This document shows, in pieces, positions 34,625 to 44,110 of a stretch of 64,000 nt of DNA. Every line of letters begins with the position of its first letter. The stretch's first letter is position 1. The translations under genes and the position numbers were made by a program. The notes under the pieces were generated by a model. That model was given only the letters and a program-made list of their open reading frames with translations, did no database searches and was not told the DNA's origin. This DNA is from Hydrogenobacter thermophilus TK-6 (GTDB taxonomy: Bacteria > Aquificota > Aquificia > Aquificales > Aquificaceae), in assembly GCF_000010785.1 (NCBI RefSeq), contig NC_013799.1, positions 1,612,001 through 1,676,000 of the forward strand. The letters are read 5' to 3'.

Positions 34625-37600
34625 CCAAGATGGTTGAAGCTCTTCTCAAATATCGCTTTACCATATTCGTACTTGTCATTTTCCTCCTCCTTTACGGTGT
34701 CTACTCTGTAAGGAAAACACCCATAGATGCTCTGCCGGACCTCACCGACACTCAGGTTATCATTTACTCCGAGTGGATGGGGCAGGTGCCACAGGTGATA
34801 GAAGACCAGCTCACCTACCCCCTCGTTTCCTCCATGCTGGGACTTCCTAAGGTTAAGGCGGTTAGGGGCTATTCCATGCCCAACTACTCTCTGGTTTATG
34901 TAGTCTTTGAGGATGGCACTGACATATACTGGGCAAGGTCAAGGGTGCTTGAAAAACTCTCCTCCATAAGAAGCCAGCTTCCTTCTCAGGCAAGAGTGGA
35001 GCTGGGACCGGACGCCACGGGTGTAGGCTGGGTCTACCAGTATGCCCTCTACTCGGAAAGCAGGAGTCTGGACGAGCTTTTGAGCCTTCAGAGGTTTTAC
35101 ATAAAGTACGCTCTTCTCTCGGTTCCCAATGTGGCGGAAGTTGCAGATGTGGGAGGCTTTGAAAGAGAGTACAGGGTGGTTTTGAATCCCGAGCATCTTA
35201 GGCATTACGGTGTGTCCCTTGAGGATGTGGCAAGAGCGGTAAGAGGGGCAAACCTTGAAACGGGTGGCAAGTATGTGGAGATAAACGGGAGGGAGTTTCT
35301 CATAAGAGCAAGAGGGTATGCCAAAGACCGGGCGGACATAGAAAACGCTGTGGTAAAGGAGATAAACGGTGTGCCCATAAGGGTCAAAGACCTTGGCAGA
35401 GTTGTTGAAACGCCAGCGCTCAGGATGGGGACTGCGGACCTAAACGGAATGGGAAACACGGTGAGTGGTATAGTGGTGGTGCGCTACGGTGCGGATGCTT
35501 ACAAAACCATACAGGAAGTAAAAAAGAAGATAGAGGAAGTCAAAAAGGGTCTTCCGGAGGATGTAAAGATACTTCCGGTGTACGACAGGTCAGAGCTTAT
35601 ACAAAAAGCCATAAAGCACCTCTGGAGGGTGCTTCTGGAGGAGTCTCTTGTGGTGGTGCTGGTGGTGGCTATCTTTCTTTTAAACATATTCGAGAGCCTT
35701 GCCATAATTGTATTTTTAGTCCTTTCCCTGCTTGGCACTTTCATACTTATGAACCACCTGGGCGTAAACTCCAACATCATGTCCCTGGGAGGGATAGCTA
35801 TAGCCATAGGCACCATGGTGGATGCGGGAATAGTTCTTATAGAAGCCTTCAGCAGAAAGAGGGAAGAGGGTAAGGATGTAAAGACCGCCATAGTAGAATC
35901 CACCGCTGAGGTGGGAAAGCCCATATTCTTTGCTCTTCTGGTGGTTGCGGTCTCCTTTGTCCCCATGCTCGCCCTTAAGGGTCAGGCAGGCAGGCTCTTT
36001 GGACCGCTGGTTCTTACCAAAACCCTCGCCATGCTGGTGGCTTCTGCGCTTTCCCTTTTGGTCTTCCCGGTGCTTCTTTATTACCTTGGGAGAGGCAGAG
36101 TGCTTGCAGAGGAGAAAAACCCCATAGTTCGAGCCCTGATAAAACTCTACGAGCCTCTCTTTCGCCTGTCTGTAAGGCTTAGGTACTTTATCTTGTTTCT
36201 GGTGCTTCTTTCTTTCCCCCTCTCATACTTTCTCTATGAGAGCCTTGGGAGGGAGTTCATGCCTGACCTCAGGGAAGGCACCCTCCTTTACATGCCCACC
36301 ACAGCACCGGGCATCTCCATTCAGGAAGTCCAGAGGCTTTTAACTCTTCAAGACAAGGTGATAAAGAGTTTTCCGGAGGTGGAGGTGGTTTTTGGAAAGG
36401 CGGGAAGAGCCAACACACCCACAGACCCAGCACCCCTTTCCATGATAGAAACCATCATAAGCCTCAAACCTCAGGAGGAGTGGCGCAAAAGTATGACCTA
36501 CGAAAAGCTCATATCGGAGCTGGACAGAGCTTTGCAGTTTCCCGGCGTGGTAAACAGCTGGACTATGCCCATAAAGGGGAGGATAGACATGATAAGCACG
36601 GGCATAAGGACACCTCTGGGTATAAAGGTTTTTGGCTCGGACATAAACACTCTGTCAGAGCTTGTCCTTGAGTTTGAGAGAGCTCTGCAAGGAATGGAGG
36701 GAGTCATGAGCGTTTACGCGGACAGGCTTACGGGATCTACCTATGTGGAAATAATTCCTGACAGGGAAAAGCTCGCTCTTTATGGTCTCAGGCTTGAAGA
36801 TGTTGTCTCCGCGGTGGAGATGCTCCTGGCAAACAGCCCCGTATCCGTTTACATCTCAGGAAGGGAACGCTACAGCATAACCCTTGGTGTGCCAAGGGAC
36901 TACAGGCAAGACCTTGAGAACCTTATACTACCTCTGGGGGACAAAGCTGTGCCTCTCAAAGCGGTCGCTCAGGTAAAAAAGGTGGAGAGCCCAGCGGAGA
37001 TAAAGTCAGAAAACGGCCTTCTGACAGCTTATGTTTACATAACACCAAAGCCAGGTGCGGACATGGGGAAGGTCCTTCAAGAGGGAGAAAGGAGGATAAA
37101 AGAAAGCGTAAAACTGCCATCGGGCTACTACTACCAGTGGAGCGGTCAGTTTGAGTACTGGCAGAAGGCTTTGCAGGACCTGAAATTAATAGTTCCTCTG
37201 GTGCTCCTTCTTGTGGTGCTTCTGGTCTACCTGAGCCTGGGGAGAGTTTTTGAGACCCTGCTGGTGCTTCTGACTTTGCCTTCTTCTCTTCTGGGTGGGT
37301 TTTTACTCATGTGGCTCTTTGGCTACAGGCTGTCCATAGCTTCCATAGCAGGCTTTCTGGCTCTTCTTGGCATCGCTGCCGAGATGGGCATAGTGATGGT
37401 AGTTTATATTATGAAGGCTCTGCAAGAGAGAGGTGATAAAGCCTTTAAGGAGGCTATTTATGAGGGCGCGGTGAGAAGGATAAGACCCAAAGCCATGACG
37501 GTGCTTGCCATAAGCGCGGGTCTTTTGCCCGCGGTATACCTAAAGGGTGTTGGAGCGGAGGTGATATCCCGTATAGCCATGCCTATGCTGGGTGGTGTTA

Positions 37601-37659
37601 TCTCCTCCTTTTTGACTGCTCTCTTTGTGGTGCCAGCTTTGTACAGTTTGAAAAGGTAA
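34621..37659 (+). CDS. cusA: CusA-like heavy-metal RND efflux pump
   Basis: This 1012-residue inner-membrane pump is of the HME-RND family with 12 membrane helices. I start it at MTKMVEALLKYRFTIFVLVI, which overlaps the copB stop by four bases; a longer frame reaches into copB. Family motifs are KTPIDALPDLTDTQVIIYSE, VGWVYQYAL and GGIAIAIGTMVDAGIVLIEA with the proton-relay acidic residues. Methionines in LLYMPTTAPGIS and SWTMPIKGRIDMISTGI match the Cu/Ag-binding cleft of CusA. Its outer-membrane and adaptor partners lie upstream beyond the inserted copper genes. Confidence 0.93.
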   Translation: MTKMVEALLKYRFTIFVLVIFLLLYGVYSVRKTPIDALPDLTDTQVIIYSEWMGQVPQVIEDQLTYPLVSSMLGLPKVKAVRGYSMPNYSLVYVVFEDGTDIYWARSRVLEKLSSIRSQLPSQARVELGPDATGVGWVYQYALYSESRSLDELLSLQRFYIKYALLSVPNVAEVADVGGFEREYRVVLNPEHLRHYGVSLEDVARAVRGANLETGGKYVEINGREFLIRARGYAKDRADIENAVVKEINGVPIRVKDLGRVVETPALRMGTADLNGMGNTVSGIVVVRYGADAYKTIQEVKKKIEEVKKGLPEDVKILPVYDRSELIQKAIKHLWRVLLEESLVVVLVVAIFLLNIFESLAIIVFLVLSLLGTFILMNHLGVNSNIMSLGGIAIAIGTMVDAGIVLIEAFSRKREEGKDVKTAIVESTAEVGKPIFFALLVVAVSFVPMLALKGQAGRLFGPLVLTKTLAMLVASALSLLVFPVLLYYLGRGRVLAEEKNPIVRALIKLYEPLFRLSVRLRYFILFLVLLSFPLSYFLYESLGREFMPDLREGTLLYMPTTAPGISIQEVQRLLTLQDKVIKSFPEVEVVFGKAGRANTPTDPAPLSMIETIISLKPQEEWRKSMTYEKLISELDRALQFPGVVNSWTMPIKGRIDMISTGIRTPLGIKVFGSDINTLSELVLEFERALQGMEGVMSVYADRLTGSTYVEIIPDREKLALYGLRLEDVVSAVEMLLANSPVSVYISGRERYSITLGVPRDYRQDLENLILPLGDKAVPLKAVAQVKKVESPAEIKSENGLLTAYVYITPKPGADMGKVLQEGERRIKESVKLPSGYYYQWSGQFEYWQKALQDLKLIVPLVLLLVVLLVYLSLGRVFETLLVLLTLPSSLLGGFLLMWLFGYRLSIASIAGFLALLGIAAEMGIVMVVYIMKALQERGDKAFKEAIYEGAVRRIRPKAMTVLAISAGLLPAVYLKGVGAEVISRIAMPMLGGVISSFLTALFVVPALYSLKR

Positions 37660-37661
37660 TC

Positions 37662-37690
37662 TTGCAAAGAAGAGCTTAAGGTATTATATT
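37662..37690 (+). promoter_or_regulatory. promoter of hypC-hypD-hypX
   Basis: TTGCAA (37662-37667), a 17-base spacer and TATATT (37685-37690) follow directly after the cusA stop. The leader of about 25 bases contains AAGGAGG before the hypC ATG. This is a standard leader with ribosome-binding site, unlike the leaderless pattern at several other first genes. Confidence 0.6.
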
Positions 37691-37722
37691 TATGAATAAG
37701 TATTCGTTTAAGGAGGACTAGC

Positions 37723-37965
37723 ATGTGTTTGTCCATACCTTCAAAGGTGGTTGAGGTGAGAGAGGACAATACTGCGGTTGTTGATACAATGGGGGTCAGA
37801 AGGGTAGTGTCCCTTGACCTCATGCAGGAACCCGTCAAGGAAAATGATTGGGTGCTTATACATGTAGGTTTTGCTATACAGAAGCTTGACGAGGAGGAGG
37901 CGCTTAGGAGTCTTGAACTTTTTGAAGAGATACTCAGCATGGAGGAGAGCTATGAAAACTACTGA
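37723..37965 (+). CDS. hypC: [NiFe]-hydrogenase maturation chaperone HypC
   Basis: HypC is an 80-residue OB-fold chaperone that binds the Fe(CN)2CO unit with HypD and then the hydrogenase large subunit. The N-terminal MCLSIPSKVV carries the essential Cys2, exposed after Met removal. DTMGVRRVVSLDLM is also typical. It overlaps hypD by 14 bases. HypA, B, E and F and the structural hydrogenase are not in this window. Confidence 0.95.
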   Translation: MCLSIPSKVVEVREDNTAVVDTMGVRRVVSLDLMQEPVKENDWVLIHVGFAIQKLDEEEALRSLELFEEILSMEESYENY

Positions 37966-39085
37966 GATAGACATAAGGAGTGAATTCAAAGACAGTGAGA
38001 GAGTAAGAGCTTTTGAATTGAGGATAAAGAGGGATGTGGAAAGGCTTGGAAGCGAAGTCCACATCATGGAGTTCTGCGGTGGGCATACTCACTCCATCAT
38101 GAAGTATGGCATAGACGAGCTTTTAAAGGGATATGTAAGATTCGTTCATGGTCCTGGCTGTCCTGTATGCGTAATGCCCATGCAGAGGGTAGACCTTGCT
38201 ATAGAGCTTGCAAAGCTTCCCAACACGATATTATGCACTTACGGTGACCTTCTGAGAGTCCCAGGCTCTGGCAGGAAGAACCTTCTGAACTTAAGGTCAG
38301 AAGGCTACGACATAAGGATGGTCTATTCCTGCCTTGACACTTTAAATATAGCTCAGGAGAATCCTAAGAAGGAGGTCATATTCTTTGCAATAGGTTTTGA
38401 AACCACAACTCCTCAAACAGCGGTGCTCATCCAGAAGGCTAAGATGATGGGTTTAAAGAACCTCTCCGTTGTTTCCAACCATGTGATAACACCTGCCGCA
38501 ATACAGCACATACTCAACTCTCCAGAGATGAGGGAGATAGGTAAGGTGAGGATAGATGCCTTCATAGGTCCGGGTCATGTCAGCGTCATAATAGGTACAA
38601 AGCCTTATCACTACTTTGCGGAGGAGTTTCAAAGGCCGGTGGTCATATCCGGGTTTGAACCGGTTGATATCATGCAGTCCGTTTATATGATCATCAGGCA
38701 GATAATGGAAAAAAGGGCGGTTGTGGAAAATCAGTACACCAGGTTTGTATCTTACGAAGGCAATCTCAAGGCGCAGAAGCTCGTGTCTGAAGTGTTTGAG
38801 CTGAGGAAAGAGTTTGAGTGGAGGGGCTTAGGGCTTGTACCATACAGCGCATTAAAGATAAACAAACGCTATGAAGACTTTGATGCGGAAAAAAGGTTCA
38901 GCGTAGACCTTCCCAAGCCTAAGGAGCACCCTTCGTGCATATGCGGTAAGGTTATAAGGGGTGTTGCTCTGCCAACAGAATGCAAACTCTTTGGGACAGT
39001 ATGCACACCTTCCAACCCCATAGGCTCCTGCATGGTATCCTCAGAGGGTGCTTGCGCCGCTTACTTTAAGTACAAAAAGCTATGA
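37952..39085 (+). CDS. hypD: [NiFe]-hydrogenase maturation protein HypD
   Basis: HypD is a 4Fe-4S scaffold on which the Fe(CN)2CO cofactor is built. I start it at MKTTEIDIRSEF, inside the hypC 3' end; the longer frame would overlap hypC much more. The 377 residues contain EFCGGHTHSIMKYGI, HGPGCPVCVMP with catalytic Cys, GFETTTPQTAVLI and the C-terminal cysteine set (CICGKVIRG, PTECKLFGTVCTPSNPIGSC). It overlaps hypX by four bases. Confidence 0.95.
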   Translation: MKTTEIDIRSEFKDSERVRAFELRIKRDVERLGSEVHIMEFCGGHTHSIMKYGIDELLKGYVRFVHGPGCPVCVMPMQRVDLAIELAKLPNTILCTYGDLLRVPGSGRKNLLNLRSEGYDIRMVYSCLDTLNIAQENPKKEVIFFAIGFETTTPQTAVLIQKAKMMGLKNLSVVSNHVITPAAIQHILNSPEMREIGKVRIDAFIGPGHVSVIIGTKPYHYFAEEFQRPVVISGFEPVDIMQSVYMIIRQIMEKRAVVENQYTRFVSYEGNLKAQKLVSEVFELRKEFEWRGLGLVPYSALKINKRYEDFDAEKRFSVDLPKPKEHPSCICGKVIRGVALPTECKLFGTVCTPSNPIGSCMVSSEGACAAYFKYKKL

Positions 39086-40770
39086 GGATACTCTTCTTCT
39101 GCCACAGGTTTAACTCCCTATCCCAGAGGCTTTACTGTGAGCTCACTGACAGAGGGCATGAGGTATCTATTGAATTGGATGTTCATCCAGACCTTATGAT
39201 AGAAGCGGCGGAGCTTTACAAACCTGACCTCATAATAGCACCCTTTTTGAAGAGGAAAGTGCCCGAGGAGGTCTGGAGAAAGTACCTTACTCTCATACTG
39301 CATCCGGGACCACCCGGTGATAGAGGACCCTCCGCTCTTGACTGGGCTATACTCAGAGGCTTAAAGGTATGGGGTGTTACGCTTCTTGAGGCGAGCCATG
39401 AATACGATGCAGGGGATGTGTGGGCTTGGAGGACTTTTCCCATGAGGTTTGCAAGAAAGTCAAGCATATACAGGAACCAAGTAACGGAAGGGGCTGTGGA
39501 GTGTGTGTTGGAAGTCCTTGAAAATCTGCAGAAAGGTAGAATTCTCAAGAAACCTCAAAGGCACAGTGTGTGGAATCCTTACATGGAACAGGAATACCGA
39601 AAAGTAGACTGGCAAAAGGATACAGTTCTGGATGTTCTCAGAAAGGTTTACGCTTCAGACAGCCAGCCGGGGTCTCTCAGCCAGATAAAAGGTGAAGATT
39701 ACTACCTGTTTAACGCTTATCCTGAGGAGGAGCTAAAAGGTACACCCGGAAGTTTGCTGGCTATAAGGGATGAGGCTGTGTGCATAGGCACAGCTGACGG
39801 CGCTGTATGGATTACTCACATGAGAAGAAAAGAGAAAGGCTCTATAAAACTGCCTTCCGCAAGAGTTATATCCCATCTTCTGGACGGTGTTAAGGAAGAG
39901 CCACTAAAACCTTGGGAGAGTGTAGACTTTAAAACTTACAGGGAGATAATTTACAAAGAGGAAGGGGATGTGGGATACATAACCTTTAACTTCTACAATG
40001 GAGCTATGTCCACGGAGCAGTGCGAGAGACTTTTAGAGACCGTAAAGTACGCTAAAAGAAGACCCGTAAAAGCTATAGTGCTTCTCGGACAGGAGGACTT
40101 TTTCTCCAACGGCATGAATCTCAACACCATAGAGAATGCGGAAAGCCCTCCCGATGAGTCGTGGAGAAACATAAACGCAATGGACCATGTGTGCGAGGAG
40201 ATACTCAGAACGGAAGACAAGCTGACGGTGGCGGGCATGCAAGGGAACGCGGGTGCAGGTGGCGTCTTTCTGGCTCTTACCTGCGACTTTGTTTTTACAA
40301 GAGAAGGGGTTGTACTAAACCCTCACTACAAGAACATAGGAAATCTTTACGGTTCTGAGTTCTGGACTTACACACTACCCAAAAGGGTAGGCTGGGAAAA
40401 GGGTAGAGAGATAATGGAGAACAGAATGCCCATAAGCTCACTGAAAGCGTATCAGATAGGGTTAATAGACGGCGTTTTTGGAAAAACACCTGAGGAATTT
40501 AGGGACAAACTCAGAAGGTGGCTTGTTGATTTCCTGAACTCCCTTGGCTATGAGGAGTTTATAAAGAGGAAGAGAGAGGAAAGAAGGAAGGATGAGCTTG
40601 AAAAGCCCCTTTCTGCTTACAGGGAGGAGGAGCTGGAGAGGATGAAACTTAACTTTTACGGTTTTGATACCAGCTACCACATTGCGCGCTACTACTTTGT
40701 CAGGAGAATACTGCCCTTCAGAACACCCCCATACCTTGCCATCCACAGGCGCCTGGGCTTTAGCTCCTGA
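39082..40770 (+). CDS. hypX: HypX/HoxX, CO-forming hydrogenase maturation enzyme
   Basis: HypX makes the CO ligand of the [NiFe] site from N10-formyl-tetrahydrofolate, allowing maturation in air. The 562 residues show both halves. An N-terminal formyltransferase-like domain has LHPGPPGDRGPSALDWAI near residue 73. A C-terminal crotonase-like domain has EDFFSNGMNLNTIE near residue 338 and GMQGNAGAGGVFLALTCDFV near 386. HypX of Aquifex aeolicus is the structurally studied case. It overlaps hypD by four bases, and its 3' end overlaps the convergent tetR by 11. HypX implies aerobic or microaerobic hydrogen use. Confidence 0.93.
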   Translation: MRILFFCHRFNSLSQRLYCELTDRGHEVSIELDVHPDLMIEAAELYKPDLIIAPFLKRKVPEEVWRKYLTLILHPGPPGDRGPSALDWAILRGLKVWGVTLLEASHEYDAGDVWAWRTFPMRFARKSSIYRNQVTEGAVECVLEVLENLQKGRILKKPQRHSVWNPYMEQEYRKVDWQKDTVLDVLRKVYASDSQPGSLSQIKGEDYYLFNAYPEEELKGTPGSLLAIRDEAVCIGTADGAVWITHMRRKEKGSIKLPSARVISHLLDGVKEEPLKPWESVDFKTYREIIYKEEGDVGYITFNFYNGAMSTEQCERLLETVKYAKRRPVKAIVLLGQEDFFSNGMNLNTIENAESPPDESWRNINAMDHVCEEILRTEDKLTVAGMQGNAGAGGVFLALTCDFVFTREGVVLNPHYKNIGNLYGSEFWTYTLPKRVGWEKGREIMENRMPISSLKAYQIGLIDGVFGKTPEEFRDKLRRWLVDFLNSLGYEEFIKRKREERRKDELEKPLSAYREEELERMKLNFYGFDTSYHIARYYFVRRILPFRTPPYLAIHRRLGFSS

Positions 40771-41359
40771 GAGCGTTCCATATGTTCTCCGCCACCTCCT
40801 CTGCATAGTCCATAAGGGGTTTGTCTAGAACACCTTCGTTGTGAAGGAACACCATACCACCCAGAGGACCCATTATGGTAGTAAAAGCCGGGAAGAAGCT
40901 CTGGTTTCTAAGCTCGCCTCTCTCCACTCCATCGGAGAGCAAAACCATTACCTCAGTCACCACCTCACCTACGCAGGCAAAACCTTCACACCCCTCCTTG
41001 AAGACCTCCCTGTTTACTAAAAAAACCCTCAGAAAGTAGTTTATAAGCTCAGGCTCGTTCAGCGCGGTTTCAAAAAATGCCTTTGTAAAGTGGTAAATTT
41101 TTTCCTTAGTAGATACATTCATCTCATTGACTTTTCTGAGTTTTTCTGCCACCCATCTTGATACGGTGAGCATTATTTCCTTTGCCAACTCTTCCTTTGA
41201 CTCAAAGTAGTTGTAAAGGTTGCCTACGCTCATACCAAGAGCTTCCGCAATGTCAGGGATGGTCGTGTTATAGTACCCTTTTTCAGAAAAGAGCTTACAG
41301 GCAACTCTTATAATTTCAAGCTTTTTCCTTTCTTTTAAGGATGCCCTGTGCATAGTCAT
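40760..41359 (-). CDS. TetR-family transcriptional regulator
   Basis: This is a regulator of about 199 residues with an N-terminal helix-turn-helix (TTIPDIAEALGMSVGNLYNYF) and a variable ligand-binding domain. I start it at MTMHRASLKERKKLEI. The longer frame would run into the divergent dienelactone hydrolase gene, and an ATG two codons on is equally possible. It is divergent from the hydrolase-cstA-hisG operon with 28 bases between starts, so it most likely controls that operon and itself. The ligand is unknown. Its 3' end overlaps hypX. Confidence 0.88.
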   Translation of the reverse strand: MTMHRASLKERKKLEIIRVACKLFSEKGYYNTTIPDIAEALGMSVGNLYNYFESKEELAKEIMLTVSRWVAEKLRKVNEMNVSTKEKIYHFTKAFFETALNEPELINYFLRVFLVNREVFKEGCEGFACVGEVVTEVMVLLSDGVERGELRNQSFFPAFTTIMGPLGGMVFLHNEGVLDKPLMDYAEEVAENIWNALRS

Positions 41360-41382
41360 ATAATATAGATCATCAGGAGGTG
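41359..41382 (+). promoter_or_regulatory. -10 box and ribosome-binding site of the dienelactone hydrolase gene
   Basis: TATAAT (41359-41364) is followed by AGGAGGTG (41375-41382) and the ATG at 41388. No good -35 is seen; activator control, or a TetR site over this AT-rich stretch, would fit. The -10 box abuts the first codon of the divergent tetR gene. Confidence 0.5.
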
Positions 41383-41387
41383 AAAGG

Positions 41388-42092
41388 ATGGGTAGAGAGC
41401 TGAAGTTTAAAAAAGATGGCGTTGAGATAAGCGGGTACCTTGCTGAGCCTGAGTTTACCAAAGGACCCCTGGTCATAGTCATTCACGAGTGGTGGGGGCT
41501 TGTGCCTCACATAAAGGATGTGTGCGATAGGTACGCCAGAGAAGGCTTTTTTGCCTTTGGCATAGACCTCTACAAGGGGAAAACTGCGGATAATCCCGAC
41601 GATGCTGGCAGGCTCATGCAGGAGCTTCTGGGCCAGAGGCTTTCCGAAGCGGAAGCTATGATAAAGGCAAGCCTGGACTACTTTAAAGAGAACGACATAG
41701 GCTTTGTGGGAAGGGTGCAGGATTACAGGATAGGTATGACGGGCTTTTGCTGTGGTGGCACTTGCACCTGGTACTTTGGAGCCAAGTTTTCCGATGAGTT
41801 TAGCGCTCTGGCACCTTACTACGGGCTTTATTCTCTGGTTCCCATAGATTTTTCTGCCATCAAGGCTCCCGTCCTTGCTGTGCATGCAGGCAAAGATGCC
41901 TTTGTACCCCTCAGCGAGGTGCTCAAAGCTATAGAGGAGTGCAACAAGTACGGAGTAAAAGCTCAGTTTCTCATATACTCGGGTGTGGACCACGCCTTTT
42001 TCAACGACACGAGACCAGAGGTTTACAACGAAGAGTATGCGGTAGATGTGTGGGGTAAAACGGTAGAGTTTATGAAAAGACACCTGACATGA
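41388..42092 (+). CDS. dienelactone hydrolase-family protein
   Basis: This 234-residue alpha/beta hydrolase has a Cys nucleophile in GFCCGGTCTW (around residue 123), Asp in HAGKDAFVP and His in GVDHAFFND, the Cys-Asp-His triad of dienelactone hydrolases. In aromatic degradation these open dienelactones to maleylacetate. Family members in autotrophs without such pathways have unknown lactone or ester substrates. It is the first gene of an operon with cstA (4-base overlap) and faces the divergent tetR gene. Confidence 0.88.
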   Translation: MGRELKFKKDGVEISGYLAEPEFTKGPLVIVIHEWWGLVPHIKDVCDRYAREGFFAFGIDLYKGKTADNPDDAGRLMQELLGQRLSEAEAMIKASLDYFKENDIGFVGRVQDYRIGMTGFCCGGTCTWYFGAKFSDEFSALAPYYGLYSLVPIDFSAIKAPVLAVHAGKDAFVPLSEVLKAIEECNKYGVKAQFLIYSGVDHAFFNDTRPEVYNEEYAVDVWGKTVEFMKRHLT

Positions 42093-44110
42093 AACTAAAA
42101 GATTACATTTTGTTAGGCTTAGTTTCTTTAGTAGGTGCCTTTGCTTTTGCTGTTTTAGCTCTCAGCAGGGGTGAAAGAGTAGGAGCTGTTTGGATATTAA
42201 TAGCTGCGCTCTGCATCTACTTTATAGGCTACAGGTTTTACAGCTACTTTATAGCTTACAGAGTTTTTGAGGTAAACGACCAGAATCCTACTCCAGCTCA
42301 CAGGTTTTACAACAAGCTGGACTATGTTCCCACCAACAGGTGGGTGCTTTTTGGTCATCACTTTGCCTCCATTTCAGGTGCGGGTCCCTTGGTGGGACCT
42401 GTGCTAGCAGCTCAGATGGGATACTTGCCCGGCACTCTCTGGATACTCATAGGTGCGGTGCTGGCAGGATGCGTGCAGGATATGGTGATGCTCATCATAT
42501 CCATGAGAAAAGGTGGGAGGAGTCTGGGACAGATAGCAAAGGAAGAGCTAGGCTCTCTGGGAGGACTGCTCTCACTTACCGTCATATACACCATCCTGAT
42601 TATACTTCTGGCAGTTTTGGCTCTTGTGGTGGTAAAAGCTCTCGCTCAGAGCCCGTGGGGAACCTTTTCCGTCTTTATGACCATACCCATAGCCATGCTG
42701 ATGGGCATTTACATGTGGCACATAAGACCAGGTGCAGTGCTTCATGCATCTCTTTTTGGATTTTTAGCTCTTATGCTATCCCTTTACATGGGTAGATGGA
42801 TAGCTACAAATCCCCATACCGCAAAGGCGTTTACGCTGTCTGAACCTCAGCTTGCCATAGCCCTTATGATTTACGGATTTATGGCATCCGTCTTACCTGT
42901 TTGGCTTCTTCTTGCTCCAAGAGACTATCTTAGCACCTTTCTAAAGCTTGGCACTGTATTGCTCATAGCTCTTGGTGTTTTTTTGGTAAATCCTGAGATA
43001 AAGATGCCTGCCATCACTCAGTTTGCCATAAGTGGCAACGGTCCTGTGCTTAAGGGAGACCTTTTTCCCTTTCTCTTTATCACCATAGCCTGCGGTGCCG
43101 TCTCTGGCTTTCACTCTCTTATATCTTCCGGAACCTCTCCCAAGCTCATAGACAAGGAGAGTCATGTAAGGCTGGTGGGGTACGGTGGTATGATAGGTGA
43201 GTCCTTTGTAGCTATAATGGCTATGATAGCTGCAGTCTCTATGGAACCAGGCATATACTTTGCCATAAACAGCCCAGCCAGTGAGATAGGAAAGACTGTT
43301 TTGGAAGCCTCTCAGAAGATATCCTCCTGGGGTTTTTACATAACTCCGCAGGAGCTGGAAAGATTGGCTCGTATGGTGGAGGAAAAGACTATACTCTCAA
43401 GAACAGGGGGGGCTCCTGCCTTTGCCATAGGTATGGCTCTCATTTTTGCAAAAATCACAGGTGTGTCTCTTTTAGCCTTCTGGTACCACTTTGCCATACT
43501 CTTTGAAGCTGTTTTCATTCTTACCACCATAGACGCAGGCACACGGGTAGGGAGGTACATCCTTCAGGACCTTCTGGGAAACTTCCTCAGCTCTTTCAGA
43601 AACTACGGAGACCTGAAGGTTAACCTCATCACCAGCTTTATCACCGTTGCCAGCTGGGGATACTTTTTGTATGCCGGTGTAGTAGACCCTTACGGAGGTA
43701 TAAAGACCCTGTGGCCTCTTTTTGGCATAGCCAATCAACTACTTGCCACTTTGGCTCTGACCGTAGCGACTGTTTACATAGTCAATATGGGTAAAGGTAA
43801 ATATGCATGGATGACGGGTTTGCCGGCGATGCTTATGTCCGTAAACACCATAAGCGCAGGCATTCTAAAGGTGGTTCATCCGGACAAGGATATAGGCTTT
43901 CTGGCTCACGCCCGCTGGCTCTCAGAAAAAGTATCTCAGGGAACTCTCCCGCCAGCTATACCTTCCGTAAATGTAGCTCACAAGGTCATCTTGGGAGATT
44001 ACATCAATGCGGTGCTTGCTACCATTTATGTGGCGCTTGTGTCGCTTGTTATTCTCAATGCTCTTTATGTGATAGTCAAAAGACTAAAACTTAGAGAGGC
44101 TACAGCTTGA
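42089..44110 (+). CDS. cstA: CstA-family carbon-starvation transporter
   Basis: This 673-residue membrane protein has about 16-18 hydrophobic segments. The family signatures are HHFASISGAGPLVGPVLAA near residue 88, GCVQDMVMLI and SGFHSLISSGTSPKLI. CstA and its relatives take up pyruvate or peptides when carbon is scarce. Next to a hydrolase and a TetR gene it could import or recapture a small organic acid. It overlaps the hydrolase gene by four bases and hisG by four. Confidence 0.92.
   Translation: MKLKDYILLGLVSLVGAFAFAVLALSRGERVGAVWILIAALCIYFIGYRFYSYFIAYRVFEVNDQNPTPAHRFYNKLDYVPTNRWVLFGHHFASISGAGPLVGPVLAAQMGYLPGTLWILIGAVLAGCVQDMVMLIISMRKGGRSLGQIAKEELGSLGGLLSLTVIYTILIILLAVLALVVVKALAQSPWGTFSVFMTIPIAMLMGIYMWHIRPGAVLHASLFGFLALMLSLYMGRWIATNPHTAKAFTLSEPQLAIALMIYGFMASVLPVWLLLAPRDYLSTFLKLGTVLLIALGVFLVNPEIKMPAITQFAISGNGPVLKGDLFPFLFITIACGAVSGFHSLISSGTSPKLIDKESHVRLVGYGGMIGESFVAIMAMIAAVSMEPGIYFAINSPASEIGKTVLEASQKISSWGFYITPQELERLARMVEEKTILSRTGGAPAFAIGMALIFAKITGVSLLAFWYHFAILFEAVFILTTIDAGTRVGRYILQDLLGNFLSSFRNYGDLKVNLITSFITVASWGYFLYAGVVDPYGGIKTLWPLFGIANQLLATLALTVATVYIVNMGKGKYAWMTGLPAMLMSVNTISAGILKVVHPDKDIGFLAHARWLSEKVSQGTLPPAIPSVNVAHKVILGDYINAVLATIYVALVSLVILNALYVIVKRLKLREATA

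Noticed and set aside
41373-42083. 236-residue minus-strand open frame opposite the dienelactone hydrolase gene
   Set aside because: It is the exact antisense of a well-supported gene with an intact catalytic triad, has no ribosome-binding site and no family-like motif.
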